A DNA stretch of 64,000 bases from an uncultured Draconibacterium sp. (GTDB taxonomy: Bacteria; Bacteroidota; Bacteroidia; Bacteroidales; Prolixibacteraceae), in NCBI RefSeq assembly GCF_963677155.1, contig NZ_OY781884.1, positions 3,468,501 to 3,532,500 on the forward strand. The letters are read 5' to 3'. The translations under genes and the position numbers were made by a program. Positions within the stretch are counted from its first letter, which is position 1; every line of letters begins with the position of its first letter. Of this stretch, positions 16,197-25,107 are shown piece by piece. The notes under the pieces were generated by a model. It ran no database searches and had not been told where the DNA came from. It saw only the letters and a program-made list of their open reading frames with translations.

Positions 16197-16848
16197 CCGT
16201 CCACTTCCCTTGCAAAGTATCACGCTGCAACGCTTTTTCCAGCATTTCCAGAAAGTCTTTTCGCGGAATGGGTTTAGCGCCTAAACTGGCCAGGTGATCG
16301 GTGGGTTGCTGCGCATCAATAAAAGCAAAGTTGTTTTTAAGGGCAAACTGCACCAGGTGGAAAAAGGCAAATTTGCTGGCATCGGTAAGGGTAAAAAACA
16401 TCGATTCTCCAAAAAAACAATTTCCTAGCGAAAGACCATACAATCCGCCTACCAGTTTACCTTCAAACCAGGTTTCGAAGGAGTGAGCATAACCTAGTTT
16501 ATGCAGTTGTACATAGCCGTCGATAATGTCGTTGGTAATCCAGGTTTCATCTTCGTGGCGGCGTTTGGTTTTACTACATGCCGTAATTACTTCGCGAAAA
16601 GCTGTGTCGATGCACAATTCAAAAATCCCTTTGTTAAGCACCTGCCGCAGACTTTTCTTCAACTTAAAATCTGCCGGCAGTAACACCATCCGCGGGTTGG
16701 GCGACCACCATAAAATAGGTTCGCCCTCGCAAAACCACGGGAAAATGCCCTGGCAGTAGGCCGACAGCAAAAACTCGGGCGAAAGCTCGCCTCCTTGTGC
16801 CAACAATCCATCATCATCGGCCTGGTTCGGATCGGGAAATTGTATCAT
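16189..16848 (-). CDS. aat: Leucyl/phenylalanyl-tRNA--protein transferase
   Basis: The enzyme transfers Leu or Phe from aminoacyl-tRNA to proteins with N-terminal Arg or Lys, marking them for ClpAP-type degradation (N-degron pathway); cytoplasmic. Family signatures: FPDPNQADDDGLLAQGGELSPEFLLSAYCQGIFPW at the N-terminus, WWSPNPRMVL, RHEDETWI and GYAHSFETW(F)EGKLVGGLYGLSLG, then FFGESMF. I place the start at 16848 (MIQFPDPN), which matches the usual N-terminus; six extra residues from 16866 are possible. Its 3' end abuts the repeats of the DUF559 locus. Confidence 0.95.
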   Translation of the reverse strand: MIQFPDPNQADDDGLLAQGGELSPEFLLSAYCQGIFPWFCEGEPILWWSPNPRMVLLPADFKLKKSLRQVLNKGIFELCIDTAFREVITACSKTKRRHEDETWITNDIIDGYVQLHKLGYAHSFETWFEGKLVGGLYGLSLGNCFFGESMFFTLTDASKFAFFHLVQFALKNNFAFIDAQQPTDHLASLGAKPIPRKDFLEMLEKALQRDTLQGKWTVD

Positions 16849-16918
16849 GTCTGCAAATATAAACATTGAAACCGGCCTTCTTTTTCATATCTGATGTAAA
16901 TACAATTTAAGCAGTTAA

Positions 16919-16955
16919 ATACTGAGGACGACCGGCTCACCTGCCTCCTCAGTAT
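16919..16955 (-). terminator. Hairpin after the aminotransferase gene
   Basis: ATACTGAGGA and TCCTCAGTAT form a 10-bp perfect stem located 8 bp past the stop codon of the minus-strand aminotransferase gene. The following T tract is weak (TTTAA), so termination efficiency is uncertain. Confidence 0.55.
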
Positions 16956-16962
16956 CTTGTTT

Positions 16963-18168
16963 TTAACAAACGCTAACCATCATTTTCTTCAATTCAGAGG
17001 CTATAATTTTTATTCCTTTTTCAATTTCTTGTAAGTGGGCATTCGAAAAATTTAATCGGATGTGTTCCTGTCCGCTTCCATCGGTGTAAAACGAGTTGCC
17101 GGGAACAAAAACCACTCCTTTTTTCATGGTTTCCTGTACAAGATCGACCGACGAAATTCCGGCCGGTAAGGTTAACCAGATAAACATTCCCCCGGATGGC
17201 GTTGTGCAGGAAACATCCTCTGGGAAAAAGCGATTGATTGCCTCCTGCATAGCCTGGTATTGTTCATTATACTTTTTTCGCACCGCTTGCAAATGTTTTT
17301 CCAGATCGTTATTGGTTAAATAGTGTTGAATGACAAACTGGGTTAAATTGTTCGGGTTTAAATCGGTCGACTGTTTAGCCTTGTCGAAATGTGGAACCAG
17401 CTCATCGGGCAAAATTACCCATCCGTTTCGTAACCCCGGCGCAATCATTTTCGAAAACGATCCGGTCCATGCAACGTTGTTAGTGGCATATTTTTTTACC
17501 GGAGCAGGAAAGCAGTGTTCGAAATATATTTCATTGTATGGATCATCCTCGATCAGAAACTTATCGTAAGTCTTTAAAAGCTCTGCCAGGTGTTTTCTTT
17601 TTGATGCGGAGTAACTAATACCTGAAGGATTTTGAGCATTAGGTACGGCATACATCAGCTTTAAATCATCTTTCAGGAACCAGTCTTCTACTTGCCAAAG
17701 ATTGGCACCGTCTTCTTCCAAATCAACCTGACAAAATTCTGGTCGGTATGCAGATAAAGCCTGAATGGCACCTAAATAGCTGGGTTTTTCAATTACTACA
17801 CCATCTCCGCGGTCGATAAACAAGCGAGCGAGAATATCAATGGCTTGTTGCGATCCATTGGTGATAACCACCTGATTGGCTGAAATATTCATGTTGTATT
17901 TGTTGGAATAGCGTTTGGCAATCCAATCGCGAAGCGGGTAGTAGCCCATCGAACCCGCATATTGCAAAATCTTTCCGGCAGACTCTTTTAACACCGCATT
18001 GGCTGATTCCCGAATTTCGTTAGCCGGGAATAATTCGGGATTTGGCAGTCCGCCGGCGAATGAAATAAACTGTTTGTTTTCAGCAACATTTAAAATATTT
18101 CGAACAAAGGAGGGGGGAATGTTGCGGTAATTTTTCGATAACTTTTTTTCAAATGATGGTTTTTCCAT
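16963..18168 (-). CDS. PLP-dependent aminotransferase, class I/II (2-aminoadipate/branched-chain type)
   Basis: A 401-residue fold-type I aminotransferase without the DNA-binding domain of MocR regulators. Landmarks: FAGGLPNPELFP near residue 37, YAGSMGYYPLRDWIAKRY, VITNGSQQAIDI, PNAQNPSGISYS, EDDPYNEIYF, the PLP lysine in WTGSFSKMIAPGLRNGW, and the C-terminal IRLNFSN carrying the substrate-carboxylate Arg. Relatives act on 2-aminoadipate, branched-chain amino acids or alanine. Two leader-peptide/terminator modules rich in Ala, Ile, Leu and Val codons lie upstream (18196-18474), pointing to control by branched-chain amino acids or alanine and so to a role in their metabolism. That substrate link is inference. 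Confidence 0.88.
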   Translation of the reverse strand: MEKPSFEKKLSKNYRNIPPSFVRNILNVAENKQFISFAGGLPNPELFPANEIRESANAVLKESAGKILQYAGSMGYYPLRDWIAKRYSNKYNMNISANQVVITNGSQQAIDILARLFIDRGDGVVIEKPSYLGAIQALSAYRPEFCQVDLEEDGANLWQVEDWFLKDDLKLMYAVPNAQNPSGISYSASKRKHLAELLKTYDKFLIEDDPYNEIYFEHCFPAPVKKYATNNVAWTGSFSKMIAPGLRNGWVILPDELVPHFDKAKQSTDLNPNNLTQFVIQHYLTNNDLEKHLQAVRKKYNEQYQAMQEAINRFFPEDVSCTTPSGGMFIWLTLPAGISSVDLVQETMKKGVVFVPGNSFYTDGSGQEHIRLNFSNAHLQEIEKGIKIIASELKKMMVSVC

Positions 18169-18195
18169 GTTTTTATAATTTTTGTAGGTTCAATC

Positions 18196-18236
18196 AAAAA
18201 AAAGCCCTTTCCCGGTTTTACGCAGGAAAGGGCTTT
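18196..18236 (-). terminator. Attenuator terminator 2, upstream of the aminotransferase
   Basis: On the minus strand AAAGCCCTTTCC pairs with GGAAAGGGCTTT across a 12-nt loop and is followed by eight T. It lies 28 bp upstream of the aminotransferase start and 24 bp after leader peptide 2, so it is placed to stop transcription before the structural gene. Confidence 0.85.
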
Positions 18237-18259
18237 ATTCAGGCAATAGCATCCTTGTC

Positions 18260-18334
18260 CTACGTGGGGGAATTCACGAGGATAATGACTGCCGCTGCTG
18301 CAATATTTTTATGTTCTGTTCTCAAATTATTCAT
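18260..18334 (-). CDS. Leader peptide 2 (Ala/Val/Ile/Leu-rich)
   Basis: A 24-codon frame from ATG 18334 to TAG 18260, with a possible in-frame start seven codons earlier at 18355. It encodes the run IAAAAVIILV close to its end, ten consecutive Ala or branched-chain residues, followed by NSPT and stop. A terminator hairpin with eight T follows 24 bp downstream. This is the classical design of ribosome-mediated attenuation as in ilv/leu leaders: stalling at scarce charged tRNA would favour an antiterminator. I saw no long competing stem by eye, so the antiterminator is not defined. Confidence 0.7.
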   Translation of the reverse strand: MNNLRTEHKNIAAAAVIILVNSPT

Positions 18335-18354
18335 CGAATTGATTTTTTCTACCA

Positions 18355-18387
18355 TAAAAAAGGCCATTCCCGCAAGAGAATGGCCTT
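18355..18387 (-). terminator. Attenuator terminator 1, upstream of the aminotransferase
   Basis: On the minus strand AAGGCCATTC pairs with GAATGGCCTT across an 8-nt loop, followed by six T. It lies 30 bp after the stop of leader peptide 1. The T tract runs into the alternative start codon of leader peptide 2, so the two attenuators are stacked head to tail. Confidence 0.85.
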
Positions 18388-18417
18388 AAATAAATATTCT
18401 GGAAATCCATACTCTTA

Positions 18418-18474
18418 TCAGCTTATCGCCTTTGCGACAAGTGCTGCAAGAATAATATGGATTGCATTTTTCAT
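18418..18474 (-). CDS. Leader peptide 1 (Ala/Ile/Leu/Val-rich)
   Basis: An 18-codon frame from ATG 18474 to TGA 18418, encoding MKN followed by AIHIILAALVAKAIS: five Ala, four Ile, two Leu and one Val in 18 residues. A purine-rich AAAGGAAAA lies 17 bp upstream of the start. It is followed by terminator 1. Composition and position match an attenuation leader; nothing suggests a function for the peptide itself. Confidence 0.7.
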   Translation of the reverse strand: MKNAIHIILAALVAKAIS

Positions 18475-18814
18475 TCGTTTACAATTGTTTTCCTTTAATG
18501 GAACTCATGGAACTCGCTTTCAATTCTACTCCTAATCGGAACTATAATCTACAGGCTCGTTTCAACATCTGTAAACAAAGAAAGTAATTCTTTTTAATGG
18601 TCGGTGCCTTGTCTCTGGTTTGTTAATTTAATATAAAACGCAGTGGTTTGTTATCAGGTGCTTGTTAACGAAACCGGCAGCTTGTTTCACGAACTTTCGT
18701 TTAGCCCTTAAAATAATTAGAATTGGTTAAAGAGAATTTATTTTCTTACGCCGATAAATTTAAGGCACAAAATAATTTTAATACTTTTGGGTTTTACCAA
18801 AAACAATTTGAACA

Positions 18815-19918
18815 ATGAGGTATTTCGCTTTGATAATTGCTGTGCTATTGGTGATTCCAACCTTTGGGCAGCGCAAAAAGAAGGACGACGATGGAACAGC
18901 TCCTGCTTATGTGGAGGGAATTGCTTACGCTTTGCCACGCACCGGAATTAAAGTACATGTTGAAGCCATTCGTGAAAAATTTGAACCCGGACCTTACGCT
19001 GCCTATGCCCAACAACTACTGGGAATAAAAAATGCGCGTACCAGAGCATCGGAGAAATGGCTGGTATCGACGGTTAAAATCGAAACTTTTTCGGAGCCCG
19101 ATCCGCAACAGGTATATAAAGCAATGGGCGATATTGCCGCAACGATCAGCTTGGCCCCCAACGGTTGTTTGGCCGGAATAAATACAAACAGAACAGTTGC
19201 AGTTCCGCTGCAGACTCAGTCAAACAAAACCTTCCAGAAACCGGATCTTGACGATGGTTTTTCCTTTGATTATTTCTCGGATACACCGTTCATGATTCCC
19301 GGAGATTCTACCAATAATTTCCGTCCAACGGCTGTGAGCGTAGAGCAAAAAGCGGCAGAAGCGGCGCAACGTGTGCTCGATTGCCGGATGAATCAGTACG
19401 ATCTGGCGGCTCTCCGCATCGACGGTGAGTACCCTGATGGTAAAGCCTATGAGGTGAGCTTGGCGGAATTAAAACGTACCGAGCAGAATTACATAAAACT
19501 GTTTGTGGGACGAACTACAACTAAAACTGAAACCTACAGTTTTGATTATGTGCCGGCAGCCAACGAAAAGAATGCGGTTATCTTCCGTATTTCGGACGAA
19601 AACGGTGTTGTTCCTGCCAGCGATCTTTCAGGAAAACCTGTTATGGTAGAGTTTGAACAGGTGCCCGGTTTATTGGATAAATATAAAGCAGAGGCCGTGT
19701 CGGACAACCCCAATGCCGGTTACGAGGGGGTTTACTACCGCATGCCGGGAATGGCTAATATCAGTATTATTTACGAGCTAAATAAATTGGCCTCGGCACG
19801 TGCAACTATTGCGCAGTTTGGAACTATTGCTCCGGTTCCTGAAGAATTATTAGGTGGTGATTATTCCATTGAATTTCACCCGGAAACTGGAGCTATAAAA
19901 TCAGTTCAAATGAAATAG
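18815..19918 (+). CDS. DUF4831-family exported protein
   Basis: A 367-residue protein with a signal peptide (RYFALIIAVLLVIPTFGQ) followed by the DUF4831 pattern: EGIAYALPRTGIKVHVEAIREKFEPGPYAAYAQQLLGI and, later, AAEAAQRVLDCRMNQYDLAAL. The family is restricted to Bacteroidota; its members are periplasmic or surface proteins of unknown function. It is monocistronic, with a divergent aminotransferase leader upstream and its own terminator downstream. Confidence 0.9.
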   Translation: MRYFALIIAVLLVIPTFGQRKKKDDDGTAPAYVEGIAYALPRTGIKVHVEAIREKFEPGPYAAYAQQLLGIKNARTRASEKWLVSTVKIETFSEPDPQQVYKAMGDIAATISLAPNGCLAGINTNRTVAVPLQTQSNKTFQKPDLDDGFSFDYFSDTPFMIPGDSTNNFRPTAVSVEQKAAEAAQRVLDCRMNQYDLAALRIDGEYPDGKAYEVSLAELKRTEQNYIKLFVGRTTTKTETYSFDYVPAANEKNAVIFRISDENGVVPASDLSGKPVMVEFEQVPGLLDKYKAEAVSDNPNAGYEGVYYRMPGMANISIIYELNKLASARATIAQFGTIAPVPEELLGGDYSIEFHPETGAIKSVQMK

Positions 19919-19943
19919 TATTCTAAAAAATATATCATGGAGA

Positions 19944-19971
19944 AGCCTGGTTGTTTAGCCGGGCTTTTTTT
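19944..19971 (+). terminator. Rho-independent terminator of the DUF4831 gene
   Basis: AGCCTGG and CCGGGCT form a 7-bp stem (one G-T pair) followed by seven T, 25 bp after the stop codon. Confidence 0.8.
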
Positions 19972-20058
19972 GTGAAAGTTCAATAACGTTTAATAGCAAA
20001 ATCTGCGTCAAATTTTATAGACTCACCCTGATTGTGTCTACGACATAATCGTCTTTCT

Positions 20059-20068
20059 CTTCCCGAAG
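20059..20068 (+). repeat. Target-site duplication, left copy
   Basis: CTTCCCGAAG, directly outside the left inverted repeat; identical to 21634-21643. Confidence 0.95.
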
Positions 20069-21496
20069 CTACCCTTTATACACATCTTTTAAGAACTTCA
20101 TTGCGACAAGGTATCCCTCATATTTAGTATTAAAGGTATCAAGTCCATTTTTCATTGATATGTAGCCTGGTGGGCCATGAGACTTATATCCGCTCCAGCC
20201 ACTAAGCCGGGCTATTGCCCATGCACACCATGCTAAACTTCTGGAGGGATATGGGTTTTGTTGTTTTTTCGTTTTTCCTTCTATTTCATTTTTTAGTAAT
20301 AACTCTATAAACTCTATTTGCTGTTGGTTAAATATCAGTTCAGCGTTTAATGCTTCTTTCTTGTTGAGCGATAATTTAAGCACCATTATTGTTAATGCAA
20401 CCTGAAGTGCCATAACAACCTGTTTCTTTAATGCAGCACCGGTTTCAAGCTGTGAGGCTTCAAGCTCAAAGCCTTTACTTTTCATTATTCTGAAGAGTTC
20501 TTCAATAAACCACCTGTTACCGTACCACTCCAAACATTTCATTGCATGGTCAACCTCTGTTATTGGGTGCGTAGTCAATAACCTCCAAACTATTGGAGAT
20601 TCTGCTCTGGGCACTGTCTTTGGCTGTTCACGGGCTTCAATAGCCCATAATTCAACATATTCAGGAAGATTCTTATCATGTAGTTTTTCTGGCCTTTTTA
20701 TTTTAAGCTTTACATATTTTAAGGACATTTTTGCTGTCCGGGCTTTTCGTTTTTTATTTCCTTTAATTTCTAAATCGTAAACAGCTTTTTGTTCCTGTTG
20801 CGATAACTTTTCATAAAGTTTCACATCCTCTCCTGCCAATTTTCGGTTTATTCTTGAACGCACGAGCAAGTGTGTGCGTTCTTCTGGGATAAGGACAAAC
20901 TCACTAAAAATATCAGACTCCCTGTCTCCGATAACAGTTAACATTGGTGCTTTGTCTAAAACAGATTTTGTTTTTCGGGCGCTTTCAATCCAGCGGTATG
21001 ATTCCTTTTCTGTGATATCTTGTTTCCAATAACTTCGTTCAAATTTATCTTGTTTGTCCCAGTTGCGGTTCCACAAATCAATGCTTGACAAGCCGATAGG
21101 CAGTTTATCCTTTTCGTTTATCACCAACATCGGATGGCAAAAGAAACCTGCATTATCATTTTTTGTTACCGGACCAATATCCTTGTCCTTTTTCCCAATC
21201 CGTTGTAGGTGGCTGGTAAAGTTAAACTCTGTTGTATCCTGGATACAAAGAAGATGAGTAGAACCTTGGTTGGCTTTACAATTAGAAACTACACCTTCTG
21301 TTAATTCAAAATGGCTGAAACTATTATTCCCAAACATACGATATGCTCCTATCTTTTCGGTATTCGTTGTACAAAATTTATTGACAGTAACTTTACCGAA
21401 GGTAAGCATATCTGACATAATTTTATTGGCTCGTTTTTCGATTCGGATATCTGGGAGAAATCCATCGAAGAACCTCTTAAACTCTCTGACTATCAC
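20069..21496 (-). CDS. IS4-family transposase (Tn5-like DDE)
   Basis: A 475-residue transposase. An N-terminal DNA-binding Tn5-type segment (residues 1-90) is followed by the DDE core: first Asp in CIQDTTEFNFT, second in TVIGDRESDIF (the family DREADIY box), and the Glu in the YREK-like YGNRWFIEELFRIMKSKG. The C-terminal WCAWAIARLSGW block matches the DUF1413/Tnp_DNA-binding end of IS4/IS50-type enzymes. Full length, no frameshift, and it covers almost the whole element, so the element is probably autonomous. Confidence 0.95.
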   Translation of the reverse strand: MIVREFKRFFDGFLPDIRIEKRANKIMSDMLTFGKVTVNKFCTTNTEKIGAYRMFGNNSFSHFELTEGVVSNCKANQGSTHLLCIQDTTEFNFTSHLQRIGKKDKDIGPVTKNDNAGFFCHPMLVINEKDKLPIGLSSIDLWNRNWDKQDKFERSYWKQDITEKESYRWIESARKTKSVLDKAPMLTVIGDRESDIFSEFVLIPEERTHLLVRSRINRKLAGEDVKLYEKLSQQEQKAVYDLEIKGNKKRKARTAKMSLKYVKLKIKRPEKLHDKNLPEYVELWAIEAREQPKTVPRAESPIVWRLLTTHPITEVDHAMKCLEWYGNRWFIEELFRIMKSKGFELEASQLETGAALKKQVVMALQVALTIMVLKLSLNKKEALNAELIFNQQQIEFIELLLKNEIEGKTKKQQNPYPSRSLAWCAWAIARLSGWSGYKSHGPPGYISMKNGLDTFNTKYEGYLVAMKFLKDVYKG

Positions 21497-21633
21497 GACT
21501 TTAAGATAGTGATAATTGTCAGAGCCTGCAAGATTAAAGCACTGTATTACTGATAGTTAGGCAATGTTTTATCAACAATAAAATGTTAGCTCAACAATAA
21601 ATCAAAGAACGTATATTTGTGTATAAAGGGTAG
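20069..21633 (-). mobile_element. IS4-family insertion sequence, complete
   Basis: A 1565-bp element. Its ends are perfect 16-bp inverted repeats CTACCCTTTATACACA (20069-20084) and TGTGTATAAAGGGTAG (21618-21633). It is flanked by a 10-bp direct repeat CTTCCCGAAG (20059-20068 and 21634-21643), the target duplication. The transposase stop codon is formed by the first three bases of the left inverted repeat. The intact ends, intact gene and exact duplication point to a recent insertion. The pre-insertion site was itself a palindrome (CTCTTCCCGAAGAG) between the DUF4831 and POT transporter genes, so no gene was broken. Confidence 0.95.
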
Positions 21634-21643
21634 CTTCCCGAAG
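21634..21643 (+). repeat. Target-site duplication, right copy
   Basis: CTTCCCGAAG, directly outside the right inverted repeat. A 10-bp length fits the 8-13 bp range of IS4-type elements. Confidence 0.95.
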
Positions 21644-21824
21644 AGAGGGAATGAGGGAGAGTTCGCAGAAAATTTGCACTACTTTTATTTCTATTGGTAA
21701 TTTCGTTAACAAACTTTCGCTTAGAAATAGAAAAGAATGTAAGTCGTATGGAAATTTAGCTTCGTTGATTTTCAATTAGGAGGGAGGACCGCGTTTACAG
21801 CGGTGGGGTGGTTGATTTATGGGC

Positions 21825-21854
21825 AAAAAAATACCCGACTTAAAAAGCCGGGTA
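21825..21854 (-). terminator. Rho-independent terminator of the POT transporter gene
   Basis: On the minus strand TACCCGGCT and AGTCGGGTA form a 9-bp stem with one wobble, followed by seven T; 30 bp past the stop codon at 21885. Confidence 0.85.
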
Positions 21855-21884
21855 CTTCCAATATTTTTTCAAATACGGTATTTC

Positions 21885-23414
21885 TTATTTTATTCCGTGC
21901 ATCATTTTTTTCAGCCATGGCGAAAGAGCAATTGCAACCAAAGCAATAATTGCCGACTGAATAGCGATTAGCCAAAAAACCTGAATTTCTCTTCCCAGCG
22001 CACTTTCCAGATGTATTGAAATCGCTTTCATTTGCGATGCTACAAAGTTACCAGCAGCCGTTGATCCAAACCAGATCCCCATCATTGTAGATACCAGTTT
22101 TGGTGGCGATAATTTGGTAACCATCGATAATCCAATTGGCGACAAACAAAGTTCTCCGAAAGTATGGAACAGGTACACAACAATCAGCCATAACGGGCTT
22201 ACTAAACGTATTGCATCGCCACTTGTTGACCTGGTGTAAGCAAAAGCCATGATAACAAAACCAAAAGAAAGCAGGATTAATCCCCAGGCAAATTTCATAG
22301 GTGTGTTCGGATTCAATTTGTATTTATCGAGTTTTATCCATAACACACTAAATAGTGGGGCACAGGCTACAATCCAGAATGCATTAATACTTTGAAACCA
22401 ACTGGCTGGGATTTCCCAGTTACCAATCATTCGTTGCGTATTATCGCGGGCAAAAATATTAAAGGTTGTTCCGGCTTGTTCAAAACCACTCCAGAACAGG
22501 ATATTAAATAAAGCCAATACTAGAATTACTCCAACACGCGACCATTCAGTTTTACCGCTGGTACCTTTGAATATTGTGGTGGCAAGAACAATCACACCTC
22601 CAACAGCAATTACATAAATGAGTATTGTTCCAACCATTGCCGGAATAACTTTCCAAAGAAGAATTACAGCAAAAATAAGTGCAATAATACCAACGGTATA
22701 TATTAATATACTTAACCAGTCTTTTACTATTAAGCGAACCCGTTCTGCTTTTACTTTCGGAGGCATTCCAATGTGTCCAAGAGTGTGGCTGCGAATAAAG
22801 AACCACAGCGTTCCTAAAAACATTCCAACACCGGCTGCCAAAAATCCATATTGCCAGGCTACTTGTTCACCTAATTTACCAGCTACCAGTGGCGAAAAGA
22901 AAGCTCCAAGGTTAATCCCCATGTAGAAGATGGTAAAACCACCGTCTTTGCGTGGGTCGTTGTTGTCGTACAACTCGCCAACCATGGTAGAAATGTTGGG
23001 TTTAAAGAAACCGTTACCCAATATCAAAATTCCTAATCCGGAATAAAAAATGGTTTGGCGGAGTTCCATACTTGCGTCAGTACCGTATAGCCACGCACTT
23101 CCGGCCAGCAAGAACTGCCCAATGGCCATGGTTAAACCACCAATGTAAATCGATTTTCGCTGCCCCAGCACTTTATCGGCCAGCATTCCGCCCAAAATCG
23201 GGGTTACATAAACTAAACCGGTGAAAATACCATAAATGGTAAAGGCATCGAGTTCTGCCATCTCAAATCCGCCCGAAGCAAAAGTTGCTGTAAGGAAAAG
23301 AACCAGCAAGGCCCGCATTCCATAGTAACTAAAGCGTTCCCACATTTCACTGGCAAACAGTGTTGAAAGCCCGATCGGGTGACCAAAGAAGGCTTTACTT
23401 GCATCTCTACTCAT
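21885..23414 (-). CDS. POT/PTR-family proton-dependent oligopeptide transporter
   Basis: A 509-residue inner-membrane symporter for di- and tripeptides (MFS superfamily). Family motifs: FGHPIGLSTLFASEMWERFSYYGMRALLVLFL at the start (ExxERFxYYG proton-binding motif), GGMLADKVLGQRKSIYIGG, NGFFKPNISTMVGELY, and FYMGINLGAFFSPLVAG; FGELCLSPIGLSMVTKLSP lies in the C-terminal half. About 12-14 helices, full length. It is divergent from pepD (212 bp between starts), so uptake and cleavage of peptides are encoded side by side. Confidence 0.95.
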   Translation of the reverse strand: MSRDASKAFFGHPIGLSTLFASEMWERFSYYGMRALLVLFLTATFASGGFEMAELDAFTIYGIFTGLVYVTPILGGMLADKVLGQRKSIYIGGLTMAIGQFLLAGSAWLYGTDASMELRQTIFYSGLGILILGNGFFKPNISTMVGELYDNNDPRKDGGFTIFYMGINLGAFFSPLVAGKLGEQVAWQYGFLAAGVGMFLGTLWFFIRSHTLGHIGMPPKVKAERVRLIVKDWLSILIYTVGIIALIFAVILLWKVIPAMVGTILIYVIAVGGVIVLATTIFKGTSGKTEWSRVGVILVLALFNILFWSGFEQAGTTFNIFARDNTQRMIGNWEIPASWFQSINAFWIVACAPLFSVLWIKLDKYKLNPNTPMKFAWGLILLSFGFVIMAFAYTRSTSGDAIRLVSPLWLIVVYLFHTFGELCLSPIGLSMVTKLSPPKLVSTMMGIWFGSTAAGNFVASQMKAISIHLESALGREIQVFWLIAIQSAIIALVAIALSPWLKKMMHGIK

Positions 23415-23626
23415 AATATCTTTATCTTTTATTTTCTAAAGCTCGCTAAAATATCAATTATCTTCAAAGAATTCCGTGAAACATGTCAGCTTTTCTGTTC
23501 TTCTGCCTAATTTTATACTCTTTTAAAGACTTTTAAGCCGAAAATGCACAAAATGTTTTTTCATTTGTTGCTTACTTTGTTACATAAAATTGCAGGTATT
23601 TAACCTGAAGTAAAAAACGCATTATT

Positions 23627-25090
23627 ATGAGTGTAGAAATTAAAAACCTGGAACCAAAAGCAGTATGGGAGATATTCTCAGAAATGACCCAAATTCCACG
23701 TCCTTCAAACCACGAAGAACAGATTCAGAGTTGGGCTGTGAGTTTTGGTGAAAAACTGGGATTGGAAACCATTAAAGACGAAGCCGGAAATGTAATTATT
23801 AAAAAGCCGGCAACTCCCGGTATGGAAAACCGCAAAACAGTGGTGCTGCAAGGACACCTTGATATGGTTCCGCAAAAGAACAGCGATAAAGTTCACGATT
23901 TTCAAAACGATCCGATTGAAGCATTTGTGGATGGCGATTGGGTAACAGCCAATGGAACAACATTGGGTGCCGATAATGGCATTGGCTCGTCGGCAGCAAT
24001 GGCTGTTTTAGCGTCAACGACTTTAAAACACGGTCCCATTGAGGTGCTACTTACTGCCACCGAAGAAACCGGAATGGACGGAGCAAACGGATTAAAAGCC
24101 GGTATGCTCGATGCCGAAATACTGATCAATACCGACTCGGAAGATGAGGGAGAATTGTACGTAGGCTGTGCCGGCGGAGAAGATGTAAACATTACTTTCA
24201 ATTATACAGAAGAAGAAGCTCCGGTTGGTTTTGTGGCTTTGCAATTAAGCGTAACCGGTTTAAAAGGTGGCCACTCGGGAATGGATATTATTCTGGGCCG
24301 CGGAAATTCGATAAAAACATTTTTCCGGATTATTCATGCAGCCGAAAAACTGGGTGTTCGTTTGGCCAGTATCGATGGCGGAAGTTTAAGAAATGCCATT
24401 CCACGCGAAGCTTTTGGTGTAGTTGTAGTTGAAGAAGCAAAAGTGGCCGATTTTATTGCTTTGGTTGATGAAATTGCCGACGCTGTAAAAGCAGAACTTG
24501 CAGCTACCGAACCTGATATTGATATTGCCGTTGAGCAAACCGAAATACCGGAAACTTTGATCGATGCAGCTACTCAGAAAAACGTAACAAGGGCTGTTGT
24601 TGCCTGTCCCAACGGAGTTATTCGCATGAGCGACAGCATGGAAGGTTTGGTTGAAACATCTACCAACCTGGCTATTCTGAAATCGGACGCAGAAAGCAAA
24701 ACTATTAATGGCGGGTGTTTGATGCGAAGCTCGGTTGATTCTTCAAAAACGGAACTAGGCACACGCTTAAAAGCTGTTTTTGAACTGGCTGGTGCAGAAG
24801 TTACTTTCTCTGGTGCTTACCCGGGCTGGAAGCCAAACATGGAATCACCGATTTTAAAAACCATGCAGAACGTGTATAACGACAAATGGGGGAAAGTGCC
24901 AAAGATTATGGCCATTCACGCCGGTTTGGAGTGTGGTATTTTGGCGCAAAACTATCCGCATTGGGATATGATTTCGTTTGGGCCAACCATTCGTTTCCCG
25001 CACTCGCCGGATGAAAAAGTAAATATTGAAACGGTTAAAAAATTCTGGGAGTTTTTGGTGGCTACACTGGAAACTATTCCTGAAAAATAG
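23627..25090 (+). CDS. pepD: Aminoacyl-histidine dipeptidase (M20 family)
   Basis: A 487-residue cytosolic dizinc peptidase that cleaves Xaa-His and other dipeptides. Metal and catalytic residues are visible: GHLDMVPQK (His and catalytic Asp), TLGADNGIG (bridging Asp), TATEETGMDGA (catalytic Glu-Glu), INTDSEDEG (Asp), and a late His in KIMAIHAGLECG. The domain order (catalytic, lid insertion around residues 200-390, catalytic) and the length match the family. The peptide transporter gene upstream is divergent, so both may respond to peptide supply. Confidence 0.95.
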   Translation: MSVEIKNLEPKAVWEIFSEMTQIPRPSNHEEQIQSWAVSFGEKLGLETIKDEAGNVIIKKPATPGMENRKTVVLQGHLDMVPQKNSDKVHDFQNDPIEAFVDGDWVTANGTTLGADNGIGSSAAMAVLASTTLKHGPIEVLLTATEETGMDGANGLKAGMLDAEILINTDSEDEGELYVGCAGGEDVNITFNYTEEEAPVGFVALQLSVTGLKGGHSGMDIILGRGNSIKTFFRIIHAAEKLGVRLASIDGGSLRNAIPREAFGVVVVEEAKVADFIALVDEIADAVKAELAATEPDIDIAVEQTEIPETLIDAATQKNVTRAVVACPNGVIRMSDSMEGLVETSTNLAILKSDAESKTINGGCLMRSSVDSSKTELGTRLKAVFELAGAEVTFSGAYPGWKPNMESPILKTMQNVYNDKWGKVPKIMAIHAGLECGILAQNYPHWDMISFGPTIRFPHSPDEKVNIETVKKFWEFLVATLETIPEK

Positions 25091-25107
25091 ATAGTTAAAA
25101 TGAAATT

